DNA from: CAVYXK01 sp963708245
Lineage (GTDB): Bacteria; Pseudomonadota; Alphaproteobacteria; Acetobacterales; Acetobacteraceae
Length of the DNA stretch: 64,000 bases
NCBI GenBank assembly: GCA_963708245.1
Contig: OY970201.1
Span: 2,728,001-2,792,000, forward strand
Direction: 5' to 3'
Shown: positions 26,105-35,388 of the stretch, piece by piece
Layout of the letters: each line of letters starts with the position of its first letter
Position numbering within the stretch: the stretch's first letter is position 1
Translations under genes and position numbers: made by a program
Notes under the pieces: model-generated
What the model saw: only the letters and a program-made list of their open reading frames with translations
Databases searched by the model: none
Told to the model about the DNA's origin: nothing

Positions 26105-27126
26105 TCAATCGCGCGACTTGGGATGCGGAACTGGTCGCTGCACGCCGCGCGCCGGCTTGTCCTCGCGTAGCCCCACATAGACGACCTGGCGCAGGAGATT
26201 GTCGAGCGTCCAGGTGAGATAGTTTACCTCGGCAACCAGTTCCGGCTGCACCCAATGCACCCGCGACAGCTCAAGCGGTGAGCCAAAGCGGCTTGTACGC
26301 GGCGGAGGAACGTCAAGCGGCATCGTGCGGCTGACGAGTGGCTGCAATCTGCGCCACACCCGCTCAAGCTCTTCCTCGCTCATGCCCGTCCCGGCTCGCC
26401 CTGCATACGTCAGCCGCCCATCGGGGTCGTAGTAGGCGAGCAAAAGTGCACCCAGCCGCGGGCGGCTGCCTTCCGGGTCGGTCCACCCCACCACAATGAA
26501 CTCCTCGCGGTTCAGACACTTCGTCTTCAGCCACAGCCCGCGGTTGCCTGGCAGGTAGGGAGCGTCTAACCGCTTCGATACCACACCTTCGAGGCCGAGC
26601 TTGCAGACGCTTTGATAGAACTGCAGACCGAGCCCCACCTGGTGATCGCAGTAGCGGATCCGCCCTTCATGTTTTTCGAGCAGTTGCTGAAGCCGTTGCT
26701 TCCGATCAGTGAGCGGTGCGGGCATCAGGCTCTCGCCATCGAGGTAGAGCAGATCGAAGGCGAAGAAGATCAGCGATGAGGTGAGGCGGTTATCGGTGGC
26801 AGCCTGCATGAGGCTGAAGGATGTGACGCCATTGTCGGCGACAGCACACAGCTCGCCATCGATGTACGCTTGTTGAGTGCTGATTGCCTTCAGCGCCTTG
26901 GCCGTGGTCGGGTCCAATCCAAGCCGGTGCGCGTCAGAAGCTTGACTTGTCCGCGATCCAGACGGGCGTGCATGCGATATCCGTCGAGTTTGATCTCATG
27001 CGCCCACCGATCACCACCTGGCACCGCTTCCGCGAGCCTCGTGAGCTGTGGCGCAATCCAGGAGGGCAATCCGGTGATTGGGCCGGTGAGACGCACTCAA
27101 CGGCGACGGCGTGGAGCTGCTGGCAT
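26105..27126 (-). pseudogene. ATP-dependent DNA ligase, copy 2, with nonsense codon and frameshift
   Basis: Homologue of the ligase at 14106-15083. Compared with it, codon 10 is TGA instead of TCA, and 10 bp are deleted just after the GLDW motif near 26925, which shifts the frame. The catalytic block EIKLDGYRM is upstream of the shift (27096-26920). The rest (IDGELCAV to WLKTK and the OB domain with its complete C-terminus LTWTLDNLLRQVVYVGLRED) follows in a second frame (26917-26105). It is inactive unless rescued by recombination with copy 1. Confidence 0.85.
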
Positions 27127-27141
27127 GGCAGGGGATATCTA

Positions 27142-28448
27142 GTACATCAATTCCATGAACCCAACCAGTTGGGATGGATTCCGTCGGTACCCCACATGTG
27201 GTAGCGGTGGAGTAGTTCTGCGCCAGGGGTGCGCATCATGGCAGCGCTACGGAAGGTGGTGGAGATTTCGATTGGTGAGGCGGATGCGGCCAGGCTTCAA
27301 TCGATCGCCCGCTCGCGGACGGAGCCGGCGAGCCGCGTGGAGCGCGCCCGAATTCTGCTGCACTACCGGGAGGACCCGTCGAACTATGCGGTCGGCCGAG
27401 CGGTTGGTGTGACGCACCAGACCGTCCAGCGTTGCCTGGCACGTGCAACCCGGTTCGGTGTCATGGCGGCGCTCGACGACAGTCCGCGGCCTGGCAAGGA
27501 GCCTGAGATCACGGTGCCGGCACGGGCGTGGCTGGTGTCCCTGGCCTGCCAAAAGGCCAAGGACGTGGGATACCCACACGAACTCTGGACGACGCGGCTG
27601 CTGGCCCGGCATGCCCGCGAGCATGGTCCGGCAGCGGGGCACGTGTGTCTGGCGCGGATCGCGCAGGGCACGGTCTGCAAGATCCTCGCCGAGCACCAGG
27701 TAAAGCCGCACAAGGTGCGCTACTACCTTGAGCGGCGGGACCCGGAGTTTGAAGCACGGATGGCCGAAGTCCTGTGTGTTTATCAGGAGGTTGCCATCCT
27801 GCGAGCAGCGGAATCGGACGCGGCCAAAGTTGGTCGCGAACCTGGATCAGGGGCGGCGGACAAGACCGCATCGAACGTCGCGTTCGTCTCGTATGACGAG
27901 AAGCCGGGTATCCAGGCGATCGCCAACACGGCGCCGGACCTGCCACCGATCGCCGGCAAGCATGCCTGCGTCGCGCGTGATCATGAATATAAGCGGCACG
28001 GGACATTGAGCCTGCTGGCGGGGATCGACCTGCTCACCGGAGAGGTTCACGCCTGCGTCGAAGACCGCCACCGGTCGCGCGAATTCATCGGCTTTCTCCA
28101 AGAAGCTCGACGCCGCTTATCCTTCCGATACGGCGATCAAGGTCATCCTGGACAATCATTCGGCGCACGTGTCCAAGGAAACCAACAAATGGCTCGCCGC
28201 CCAGCGTGAGGGCCGCTTCAGCTTCGTCTTCACGCCAAAGCACGGCTCCTGGCTCAACCTGGTCGAGGGCTTCTTCTCGAAGATGACGCGCTCGGTCCTG
28301 CGCCGCATCCGGGTGGCTTCGAAAGCCGAACTCAAACAAAGGATCATGGCATACCTGGACGATCTCAACCGCGAGCCCGTTGTCCACACTTGGTCCTACA
28401 GGATCACGGTGCCGGCGTGATAGGAGTCGTTCCATGGAAACGCTGTAC
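27142..28448 (+). mobile_element. IS630 family insertion sequence
   Basis: A 1,307-bp element. Its ends GTACATCAATTCCATG and, inward from the right, GTACAGCGTTTCCATG match at 12 of 16 bases. It is flanked by TA (27140-27141 and 28449-28450) inside a CTAG target, as IS630/Tc1 elements require. Without the element, the flanks join into a sequence resembling the uninterrupted stretch beside ligase copy 1 (ATATCTAGTC... near 15092), which serves as an empty-site comparison. Confidence 0.8.
27238..28420 (+). pseudogene. IS630 transposase, frameshifted
   Basis: The first frame (ATG 27238) encodes the helix-turn-helix region (AVGRAVGVTHQTVQRCLARA) and the first DDE block (VAFVSYDEKPGIQA, then LLAGIDLLTGEVHA). 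The second frame encodes VILDNHSAHVSKET (second Asp) and PKHGSWLNLVEGFFSKM (Glu). The frames meet near 28098, where CTCCAAGAAG appears to have one extra C relative to the expected FLKKLD. This is more likely a disabling insertion than a programmed shift. Confidence 0.8.
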
Positions 28449-28482
28449 TAGTCAGTCCTACGCGCCAGCGCGCCGGAGGCAT

Positions 28483-28848
28483 CTATCGCCGCGGACCGTT
28501 CTCTCCGTCGTCTCCGATCAGCATCACTGTCCAACCGGTCGCGCCCATCCTGCCGGGTGCCCTTGCCGCGCCGTCCTCGAGTAGCGCCACGCTGACTGGA
28601 CGCTGGCCGCAGTGCTGGCACTGGAGCCGCACCACCAAGTCCGCAATCGTCAAGCCAACCAGTCCGCGGTTTGCTGCCAGGATTCGCAAGGGGATGTGCA
28701 CTGAGCGTCCGCAGGGGCACCGCGCGTCCAGACAATACCGACGCAGGCTGCGCACCGAGCAAGCGAGGATGACGGAGCGATCTCCGGGGGCTGGTTTGGC
28801 ATGGCCCGGCAGCAAGGCGACTTTATACTTGACATACCGCGACACCAT
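28483..28848 (-). CDS. hypothetical zinc-ribbon-like protein
   Basis: 121 residues if started at ATG 28848. The convincing part is LRRYCLDARCPCGRSVHIPLRIL...VRLQCQHCGQRPVSVALLEDG, with paired CxC/CxxC knuckles that could bind one zinc. It recurs in related genomes as a short protein of unknown function. The first 30 residues may be junk created by the neighbouring IS1595 insertion, so the start is uncertain. Confidence 0.5.
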   Translation of the reverse strand: MVSRYVKYKVALLPGHAKPAPGDRSVILACSVRSLRRYCLDARCPCGRSVHIPLRILAANRGLVGLTIADLVVRLQCQHCGQRPVSVALLEDGAARAPGRMGATGWTVMLIGDDGENGPRR

Positions 28849-28857
28849 ATGTAGTCT
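28829..28857 (+). promoter_or_regulatory. candidate promoter of the IS1595 transposase
   Basis: TTGACA at 28829-28834, a 17-bp spacer, and TAGTCT at 28852-28857, ending 22 bp before the transposase ATG at 28880. The -35 is a perfect consensus; the -10 is weak. Confidence 0.45.
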
Positions 28858-28879
28858 GCCGGCCAGAGGAGCAAATCCG

Positions 28880-29830
28880 ATGGCCACCCCGATCTTCGAC
28901 GCACCCCACTTCCGACATGAGGAAGCCGCGATCGCCTACGTGGAAGCGCGGGTCTGGCCCGACGGTCCCGTTTGCCCCCGTTGCGGCGTGATCGGGCAGG
29001 CCAAGCGGCTGCGCGGCAAGACCACCCGTCCCGGCTTGTGGAAGTGCTACGCCTGCATGAAGCCCTTTACCGTGAAGGTCGGCACCGTGATGGAGGCCAG
29101 CCACATCCCGGTGCATATCTGGTTGCAGGCAATGCATCTGCTGTGCTCGTCCAAGAAGGGGATCAGCACCCACCAGCTTCACCGGACCTTGGGTGTTACC
29201 CTCAAGTCCGCCTGGTTCCTCTCGCACCGTATCCGTGAGGCCATGAAAGAGGTTCGCGACCTGTTCATCGAACCGATGGGCGGCGCTGGAATGGTCGTGG
29301 AGGCGGATGAGACCTACATCGGCCGGAAGGCTACCAGCAAAGCGTATCTGCCGCCCGCGAAGAAGCAGGCTGTCATGGCGCTCGTCGAGCGCGGCGGTAA
29401 GGTCCGCACCTTCCATGTCCCGAACGTCACCGCCAATAACCTGCGCCCGATCATCGGACGACATGCTCACATGGACTCGCGGTTCATGACCGACGAGCAC
29501 CAGACTTACGTCAATATTGGCTGGAACTTCGCGTCGCACGAAACCGTCGAGCACGGGCGAGAGGAGTACGTTCGCGGTGATGTCCATACCAACACCGTCG
29601 AAGGGTATTTCTCGATCCTCAAGCGGGGCATCTATGGCGTGTATCAGCATGTCTCCGAGGCTCACCTGAAAAGGTACCTGTGCGAATTCGACTTCCGCTA
29701 TAGCAACCGCATCGCGCTCGGCATTGATGATACCGCTCGCACCGAGCTGGCCGTGAAGGGCATCAAGGGCAAGCGGCTGACATACCGAACAACTCGTGGA
29801 AACCGGGCAGGACCGGCTTCCCCTGCGTAA
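28880..29830 (+). CDS. IS1595 family transposase
   Basis: 316 residues and intact. The N-terminal zinc ribbon is CPRC...CYAC (VCPRCGVIG, WKCYACMKPF), the typical IS1595 DNA-binding region. The DDE-type core has VVEADETYIGRK (first Asp), MTDEHQTY (second Asp) and HTNTVEGYFSILKRG with YLCEFDFRYSNR (the N/E positions). AGAGGAG lies 7 bp upstream of the ATG. The element ends could not be recognised, so only the gene is annotated. Confidence 0.9.
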   Translation: MATPIFDAPHFRHEEAAIAYVEARVWPDGPVCPRCGVIGQAKRLRGKTTRPGLWKCYACMKPFTVKVGTVMEASHIPVHIWLQAMHLLCSSKKGISTHQLHRTLGVTLKSAWFLSHRIREAMKEVRDLFIEPMGGAGMVVEADETYIGRKATSKAYLPPAKKQAVMALVERGGKVRTFHVPNVTANNLRPIIGRHAHMDSRFMTDEHQTYVNIGWNFASHETVEHGREEYVRGDVHTNTVEGYFSILKRGIYGVYQHVSEAHLKRYLCEFDFRYSNRIALGIDDTARTELAVKGIKGKRLTYRTTRGNRAGPASPA

Positions 29831-29919
29831 GCCGGGTGAGCGTTGGTCTGGGCGCCGCAATTCGTTCACCGCCGACCCTCGTCAGCTCGAACTGGACTTG
29901 CGGAAGGACTAGGACCGTC

Positions 29920-30156
29920 ATGACTCGGGGATACGAATTTCTCCATGTAAAGTGCGCGAATTGCCAAGACGAACTCATCCGGATCGCGGAGTCGGAGACC
30001 GACGATCGAGTCTTCTGCCCCACCTGTATGGCCTGGGGAGAATACGAACGCGTGGTCAAAGAGGGCGCCGGACTGCTAAGGGGCATCCCCGTCGATGAAC
30101 AGACGCGCGACCTGATAGACCGTCTCGCCCGGACACGCCGAGAGCAGGGACCGTAG
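29920..30156 (+). CDS. hypothetical small zinc-binding protein
   Basis: 78 residues with two CxxC knuckles (KCANCQDE and FCPTCMAW) spaced as in a zinc ribbon, followed by a helical tail (EQTRDLIDRLARTRREQ). AGGA precedes the ATG. Function unknown. Confidence 0.5.
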   Translation: MTRGYEFLHVKCANCQDELIRIAESETDDRVFCPTCMAWGEYERVVKEGAGLLRGIPVDEQTRDLIDRLARTRREQGP

Positions 30157-30234
30157 AAGCCGATTGGCTTCCGCTGGATCAATCGCCACGGTAAGGGGCT
30201 TGCGTAAGGTCATCTGTACCCCCATTGAGACGGG

Positions 30235-30717
30235 ATGCCAGCCCGCAAGCCCCCACCACCCCACGAAAAGCCGCAGTTTGAGCGGTTCCTAGAGGCCGCC
30301 CGCGAGGTTGAGGCGGCTGAGACCGATGAGGGCTTGGATAAGGTCGTGCGCAAGGTGCTGCCACCCAGGAAAGAGCGCCCAAATAAAGAGTTCTTCCACG
30401 AATCATTCCCCCAAAAAAGGCAAGTTATAGGGACGCGCCTGGCTCACCCGAACATCTACCTCGATCACAAGCCGAACTTCGTGCTCGGAGGCATCTGGCT
30501 TTGTAAGCAGCCGTTGGGTCTCTACGCTGCACCCCGAAATCAAGCAGTCGTTCTCAAGGAGGCAGTAGATCGGCTCCTCAATCGTCGGGATATCTGCCAT
30601 CTGCCCTTTGTCGGGAATCGAAAGCCCATCAAAGAGAGTTTTAAGCCGATTATCTATATCCCCGCCTTGAAAGACGAGACGCCCCGGCTCCTCCTTCCTC
30701 ATGAAAAGTATCTTTAG
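30235..30717 (+). CDS. small conserved protein, probably only its first 55 residues real
   Basis: The N-terminal part (HEKPQFERFLEAAREVEAAETDEGLDKVVRKV) matches a recurrent short proteobacterial protein with this layout. From about 30,400 the frame lies antisense to a well-supported minus-strand gene, and its translation is unconvincing there. The likely explanation is loss of the original stop, so the functional gene would end near 30,400. Confidence 0.35.
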   Translation: MPARKPPPPHEKPQFERFLEAAREVEAAETDEGLDKVVRKVLPPRKERPNKEFFHESFPQKRQVIGTRLAHPNIYLDHKPNFVLGGIWLCKQPLGLYAAPRNQAVVLKEAVDRLLNRRDICHLPFVGNRKPIKESFKPIIYIPALKDETPRLLLPHEKYL

Positions 30718-31089
30718 ACCGCAATGAAGCGCTAAGCTGCCACGCACCAACGGGAGGAAATTCCGTCCTTCGACCGCGATCACACTACATGTGTCGAGCC
30801 AGTCGCCGGCAGTCGGAGGAGGCCCCCCTGGAAATTCCTCCTTCTCTGCGCTGTGATGAATGATGGGCTTTCCGAACGATCCCTTGCGGGCAACCCATCT
30901 GTTCTGACGCACATACCGTATGGCAGGGCTAACCTCCCACAGTTCTGCAAGCTGTGGACTGAGCTTCTGCCTGATTTCCCACTTGTGCTTCGGGCGTCCG
31001 CTTGCCCGCAAATCGCCGTCATAGGTCAGAGTGAAGCGCACGAGACTAAGGCCCCAGGGGGGCTCCCCTATCTGAAGGCGCGCAATCAC
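30403..31089 (-). CDS. hypothetical protein with RusA-like signature
   Basis: 228 residues. Its C-terminal half contains GGDIDNRLKTLFDGLSIPD and a late LVIEVDVR. DxDNxxKxxxD is the metal-site pattern of RusA-type Holliday junction resolvases, and this is a recurrent proteobacterial family usually left hypothetical. The N-terminal half has no recognisable domain. It is divergent from the PglW-like remnant at 31309. A nuclease role is inferred only from the Asp pattern. Confidence 0.65.
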   Translation of the reverse strand: MIARLQIGEPPWGLSLVRFTLTYDGDLRASGRPKHKWEIRQKLSPQLAELWEVSPAIRYVRQNRWVARKGSFGKPIIHHSAEKEEFPGGPPPTAGDWLDTCSVIAVEGRNFLPLVRGSLALHCGLKILFMRKEEPGRLVFQGGDIDNRLKTLFDGLSIPDKGQMADIPTIEEPIYCLLENDCLISGCSVETQRLLTKPDASEHEVRLVIEVDVRVSQARPYNLPFLGE

Positions 31090-31308
31090 GGCCGCCCGCC
31101 TTCATCTACATCTTGCGCCCAGGTATGGGAAGTATAAAATCGCCGGCAGCAAAGCGGGAGAACGGAGAGAGAACAAGAGCGGGGGCTGCGGGGCCCGTGA
31201 GCGTCCGCACGGGTCAGGCGGAGCGATACCGATGGCTCCGCTGTCTCAGGTGACCAGCCGCGGTATGGTGACCCAATCCGCCTGCCAACCCGGAGCCCGT
31301 CTGCTCGC

Positions 31309-31926
31309 ATGAAGCCGCCGCGCTGGACCACAGTCAGCCAGAGTGCATTCGCCTGGGAACGCGATGCCCTGGATTTCGCCCGTGTCCATCTCCCTGATTA
31401 CGAGCCCTGGCGTGCCTGGTCGAACTTCGAGTTCATCGATGACGAGGGGCGGGTCAACGAGGTCGATCTGCTCATCCTCACCCCCGCCGGGCTGGTGCTA
31501 GTCGAGATCAAGTCACGCCCTGGCACGGTGAAAGGCGACGTGCTGGAGGGCGTGGAGCACCAGGGCATCCAGCGTGTCCTCGACTACCGCGAGGCAGAAC
31601 AAGGGCCTGCGCTCATATTCGAACATAACCCGGACTGGCTCCGGCTCGATCGCTATCTCGCGCAGAAGCACCCGTCGCTCTCGCTGTCCCAACGGCTCGC
31701 GTTGGTGCGTCAGCTCGGCGACGCCATGGCCTTCGCCCATGGCAAGCGGCTGTACCATCGTGGCCTCGCTCCCCAGAACGTCCTGGTCCGCAACCCTGAC
31801 AGCGACTCTCCCGCATCCGGCTCTCGGACAAGACATCACGCCTTCACCCACGCTCGCCGCGGCGGGCCTTCTCATATCGGGCTGCAAGCGAACGCTGGCG
31901 CAACAGATCGAGTTCATACTCGTTGA
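31309..31926 (+). pseudogene. PglW-like NERD-kinase gene, internally deleted and truncated
   Basis: Residues 1-70 are a NERD nuclease-like domain as at the start of PglW, the serine/threonine kinase of Pgl/BREX type 2 systems (AWERDALDFARVHLPDYEP, WSNFEFIDDEGRVNEVDLL, VLVEIKSRPG). Full PglW is about 1,200-1,400 residues. Here the NERD block joins in frame at about residue 83 to the kinase region (GVEHQGIQRVLDY, LRLDRYLAQ, GKRLYHRGLAPQNVLV). Everything after about 31,800 is foreign and runs into a recombinase remnant on the other strand. HRGLAPQN replaces HRDxKxxN. It is a dead leftover of a phage-defence locus. Confidence 0.75.
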
Positions 31927-32332
31927 GGCTGCCCTTCATGCCCAACAACAGCCGATCGTTGGGATGCCGCGGCTCATAGACACCATCTTCATCGACAATC
32001 ACCGTCCCAACCAGGCCGCAAAACTCGATCAGCGTGTGCCAGTCGCGCCCGTTGCGCGCCAGACGCGACGCCTCGATGGCAAACACCGCGCCGACGCGGC
32101 CCTCGCAGATCGCGGCGAGCAGTCGCTCGAAGCCCGGACGGCTGACACCCGAACCCGAGCGGCCAAGATCGTCATCAATGACCGTCACATCAGTCCAGCC
32201 AAGGGTGCGAGCGCGCTCGGCAAGACCATATTGGCGCCGCCGGCTCTCATGATTGTTGGCAAGCTGATCGACCGCGGATTGCCGGATGTAGATGAAGGCA
32301 CCGCGCGCCAAGTGGTCAGGCGTGATCTTCAT
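31844..32332 (-). pseudogene. serine site-specific recombinase, N-terminal part only
   Basis: From ATG 32332 the frame encodes a resolvase catalytic domain: YIRQSAVDQLANNHES (Arg and the nucleophilic Ser after YIRQS), YGLAERARTLGW, VIDDDLGRSGSG, FAIEASRLARNGRDW and DRLLLGMKGSLNEYELDLL. It stops after about 160 residues, while members of this family have 500-700, so the DNA-binding part is lost. The 3' end abuts the truncated PglW-like gene. Confidence 0.75.
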
Positions 32333-32484
32333 CGCTCGCTCCACCCGCGCACCGCGAGTGTCTCCGACAGGATTGCGCTCACCAGCGCCAACAGCTTCGT
32401 TCGCTCGGACGCTGCTATCGGCACGGGTGGCTCCCCAGACGCAAACAGGTCGGGATGACGACGGCTCGGGTTCGGACTTGGCAT
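32329..32484 (-). CDS. small protein preceding the recombinase
   Basis: 51 residues (MPSPNPSRRHPDLF then ERTKLLALVSAILSETLAV). Short proteins of this layout regularly precede such recombinases in the same operon. The stop overlaps the recombinase ATG by 4 bp. Its role is unknown. Confidence 0.5.
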   Translation of the reverse strand: MPSPNPSRRHPDLFASGEPPVPIAASERTKLLALVSAILSETLAVRGWSER

Positions 32485-32485
32485 G

Positions 32486-32755
32486 CTTGTCTCCTTCGCG
32501 ACCGGAGTCGTCGCGGACCAAGCTTTGCCCAGCATCGAGCTCAAGGCGGAGTTCACGCAGACACGCCAGAGAGAGGCGCGGAATCTCCGTCACCATCATC
32601 TCTGCCGCCCGCTCTTCCGTCATCCAGACCGGCAGCTGCGCCAGCGTCCCGTCCGGCTGGCGGATGATCAGGGCGACTTCATCGCCATGCCGATTGTGCC
32701 CCGTCGCAACGACCGCCTCGCCACAGCGCGGATGAAAGCTGTACCGGATCGTAAC
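32486..32755 (-). pseudogene. recombinase-operon helper gene (DUF5372-like), 5'-truncated
   Basis: The minus strand encodes VTIRYSFHPRCGEAVVATGH, then GDEVALIIRQPDGTLAQLPVWM and a helical tail. This resembles the first gene of recombinase operons of this type. No start codon is seen; the 5' end is cut by the IS110 remnant near 32770, and the natural stop is also missing because the frame stays open into the recombinase. Confidence 0.45.
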
Positions 32756-32777
32756 CTCACCCGGTTGGTAGTGGGCA

Positions 32778-33455
32778 TCATGTCGCTGCTTCGCCGACGC
32801 CCGGGATTGTCATCAGCCGTCGCGCGACCGCGTCTTTCTTCGAGCGCCGATTAATTTCGCCATCCAGCTCCTTGATCTGCAACTCCAACGCGGTGAAGGT
32901 GCCGATCAGTATTTTCAGAATAGTCCGCGCAGTGTCGGGTAATGTGGAGTTCCGATCCTCGACGTCAGCGATCAGGACTGCAGCGTGCGTGATGCCCTGG
33001 GGAAAGACGTAGCCGTATTCGGAAAGGTGCCCACGCAACGCGTTGACGCACTGCGTGCGCTGATGCACCAGAAGGTCCCGGGCCCGGAACACGACGCCGT
33101 TCGCCTGTTGCGCCTCGTCCTTGACCGCAACAAAGCGCATGTTTGGCCGCTGTGCTGCCTCGCAGATCGCTTCGGCATCGGCCGCGTCGCTCTTCTGTCG
33201 TTTCACGAACGGCTTGACGTAGGCGGGTGGGATCAGGCGCACCGTGTGCCCCAGCTTGCTGATCTCACGCGCCCAGTGGTGCGAACCGGCGCAGGCTTCC
33301 ATCGCAACAACGCAGGGCGATTGCGCTGCGAAGAACCCGAGCAGCTTCGCTCGCGTCAGACGCTTGCGAAACAGCATTCGGCCGGCAGCGTCTGCGCCAT
33401 GCGCCTGGAAGACGTGCTTCGCGATGTCCAGTCCGATCGTGGTAGCCTGCTCCAC
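32778..33455 (-). pseudogene. IS110 family transposase, 3'-truncated
   Basis: 225 of about 340 residues. The DEDD catalytic domain is present: TTIGLDIAKHVFQAHG, CVVAMEACAGSHHWA and VKRQKSDAADAEAICEA. The start of the transposase_20 part (RRLMTIPGVG) is visible, but the frame then leaves the family at the serine domain. The 3' junction lies at about 32,780. Confidence 0.8.
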
Positions 33456-34073
33456 GGACGCCTCCTTCAGGTGACAGTTCGGTGCAGCCTCGCCGAGGCC
33501 GACAATAAGATCCCGTGCGCCGCACAGCGGCGCCCTTGCTAGAACCGATAGAACCGGCGGTAAGATTCACGCTGGGCGCCACTCCGATGCTATGGGGTGC
33601 CCGGCGCTGCCTGTCGCGCCCGCTCCACAGTCACCACGTCCATGACGGGGAGAGCGGCGTCTGTGCGCCTGCCACGCACGCAGGCCGAGATGTGCTGCGC
33701 GGCCGTTTCCCGAAAAGTGTCTGAATTTTTTCCCGGAATTTTCGCGGAACGCCGGATATCTCGGAGCGGGGGGCCACAAAACCCCGCGAGCGGGCACGTC
33801 CAACCTCCGACAAGAGCCCGGTGCGGGAAAGCCGCACGCCGGGATCTGTGGGGAGGTGCCGGGCAACCGGCACCTCTACCCGACTGTAAAAGCGGTCACA
33901 AGGGCATCATGGGACAAGAGCCCAGTGTACAACTGTGATTTGGCGCCATAGGCCAAAGGCCTTCAGAGGTTCGGCACCAGCGCTGGCGCCAACGGTTCGT
34001 AGCTGTCCACAAATGGCTCCCCCGGTGGTAACAAGAGCCGGCAGGCACCAATGCCAAATGGGGAGCGACGCGC
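33456..34073. other. intergenic segment between IS110 remnant and coiled-coil gene
   Basis: About 620 bp. The first part may be the 5' non-coding end of the IS110 element. The rest carries no frame with protein-like composition. GGGGAG near 34065 is the ribosome site of the next gene. Confidence 0.4.
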
Positions 34074-34664
34074 ATGGGCGGAAAGATCAAGCTCGACGAC
34101 AAGACGCAGAAGGTGATTTCCGCCGAACTAGACGTCAATTACGACGGTCGTCTCGGGGACGCGAAGAAGGATGCCGCGAGGATTCACAAGATCGACGAAC
34201 GGGTGACGCGTGCCCTGAAGAGTCTGGATATCTCCCGCCCGCTGAAGGACGCCGATCACAAGAAGCTCGCGTCTGAGAAGAACGCGGACGCACTGGTCAA
34301 GGACTTCGAAGAGGCCGGCAGTGAGATCCGCCTTGCTTACGCCGCCTACGACAACTTGGCCTTCGAGATCAGGAAGGCCGAAGACAAATCCGTGGGAGAG
34401 TTGGTTTCGGAGGCTGCTGCGAAGACCGTCGCCCGTATCCAGGAAATTGAAAAGCAGATCGAAGTTCTCGAGAAAGAACGAAAGCTACTGTCCGGCCAGA
34501 AAGCGGATCTAATGGAAGAGGTCAGGACAGCCACCAAGAAAAAGAGTGACGAGTTTTCTAAAGAACTGTCGCAAATTCGTGATGACATCAAGAAATTAGG
34601 CGAAGGATATGCCAGCCAAGTCTGGAACTTCAATGCGACGCGAAAATATATGAAGAAAACGTAG
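34074..34664 (+). CDS. hypothetical coiled-coil protein
   Basis: 196 residues, very rich in Lys, Glu and Ala. Two long helical stretches are predicted by eye: residues about 45-110, and 120-180, where heptad patterns (IQEIEKQIEVLEKERKLL) indicate a coiled coil. No signal peptide or membrane segment. The ATG at 34074 follows GGGGAGCGACGCGC. No family recognised; a structural or regulatory role in the mobile region is possible. Confidence 0.6.
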   Translation: MGGKIKLDDKTQKVISAELDVNYDGRLGDAKKDAARIHKIDERVTRALKSLDISRPLKDADHKKLASEKNADALVKDFEEAGSEIRLAYAAYDNLAFEIRKAEDKSVGELVSEAAAKTVARIQEIEKQIEVLEKERKLLSGQKADLMEEVRTATKKKSDEFSKELSQIRDDIKKLGEGYASQVWNFNATRKYMKKT

Positions 34665-34709
34665 GTCTTTGCCTCTCCCTCCCTCTAGTTTGCGTCCCGT
34701 GGGCACCTG

Positions 34710-35108
34710 GTGGACATCGAGGCGGCGAAGGGCCGCATGATGGATGCGGGCGAGGAGATCACGGTGGCCGATATTCGCGCCGCGCTGGCCAAGCAGAATA
34801 TGCAGGAAAGCGACATAAAGCCCGGCGACGGGATCTTCTACAATACCGGCTGGGGTCGGCTGTGGATGAAGAACAACGATCGCTTCAACAGTGGCGAGCC
34901 GGGACAGGGCGTGGAGGTGGCCCGTTGGGTGGCCGAGAAGGATCTCTGTCTGACGGGCGCGGATACCTGGGCAGTCGAGGTCGTGCCCAATCCCGACAAG
35001 GGGCTTATATTCCCCCGCCACCAGGAACTGCAGACCAAGCTCCGCGGTCTCGAGCGCGCTGAGGTCGAGGAAACTTGGTCGTTGCAGAAACAGGCGGTGA
35101 CGGGCTGA
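34710..35108 (+). pseudogene. cyclase-family (kynurenine formamidase-like) gene fragment
   Basis: The middle of a cyclase-fold hydrolase is recognisable: DGIFYNTGWGRLWMKN, then GQGVEVARWVAEKDLCLTGADTWAVEVVPNP and HQELQTK. The N-terminal metal-binding motif (HxGTHxDxP) and the C-terminus are missing, and the start would be a TTG. It is an isolated internal piece of a metabolic gene. Confidence 0.65.
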
Positions 35109-35388
35109 CACCGCTGTAGGATAATCGCTCTCCACCCGCTGCAGACATCTGAGCAGCTACCGCCACATTTGGGCGAACGTCTGCATTCGAATGACGGCGA
35201 AGCGGCCAGGAACGACCGCAATGGGCGCGATCCGGTCGTTCAGCGGCTCGAGGCGGAACTTCGGCAAACCACCCCGAGCGGCGGTAGCCAGGCTCCCCAC
35301 CGGAACCGCCGGAGTCGACCCAAACCGGACCTTGACAACTTCGTAATCAAAATTACAATCGATTTCAGATAGGGGCCGGGTGACGATC

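Noticed and set aside
31309..31926. Annotating the NERD-kinase as an intact short kinase
   Set aside because: The kinase core lacks its N-lobe glycine loop and the C-lobe after HRGLAPQN; the reading frame end is foreign sequence.
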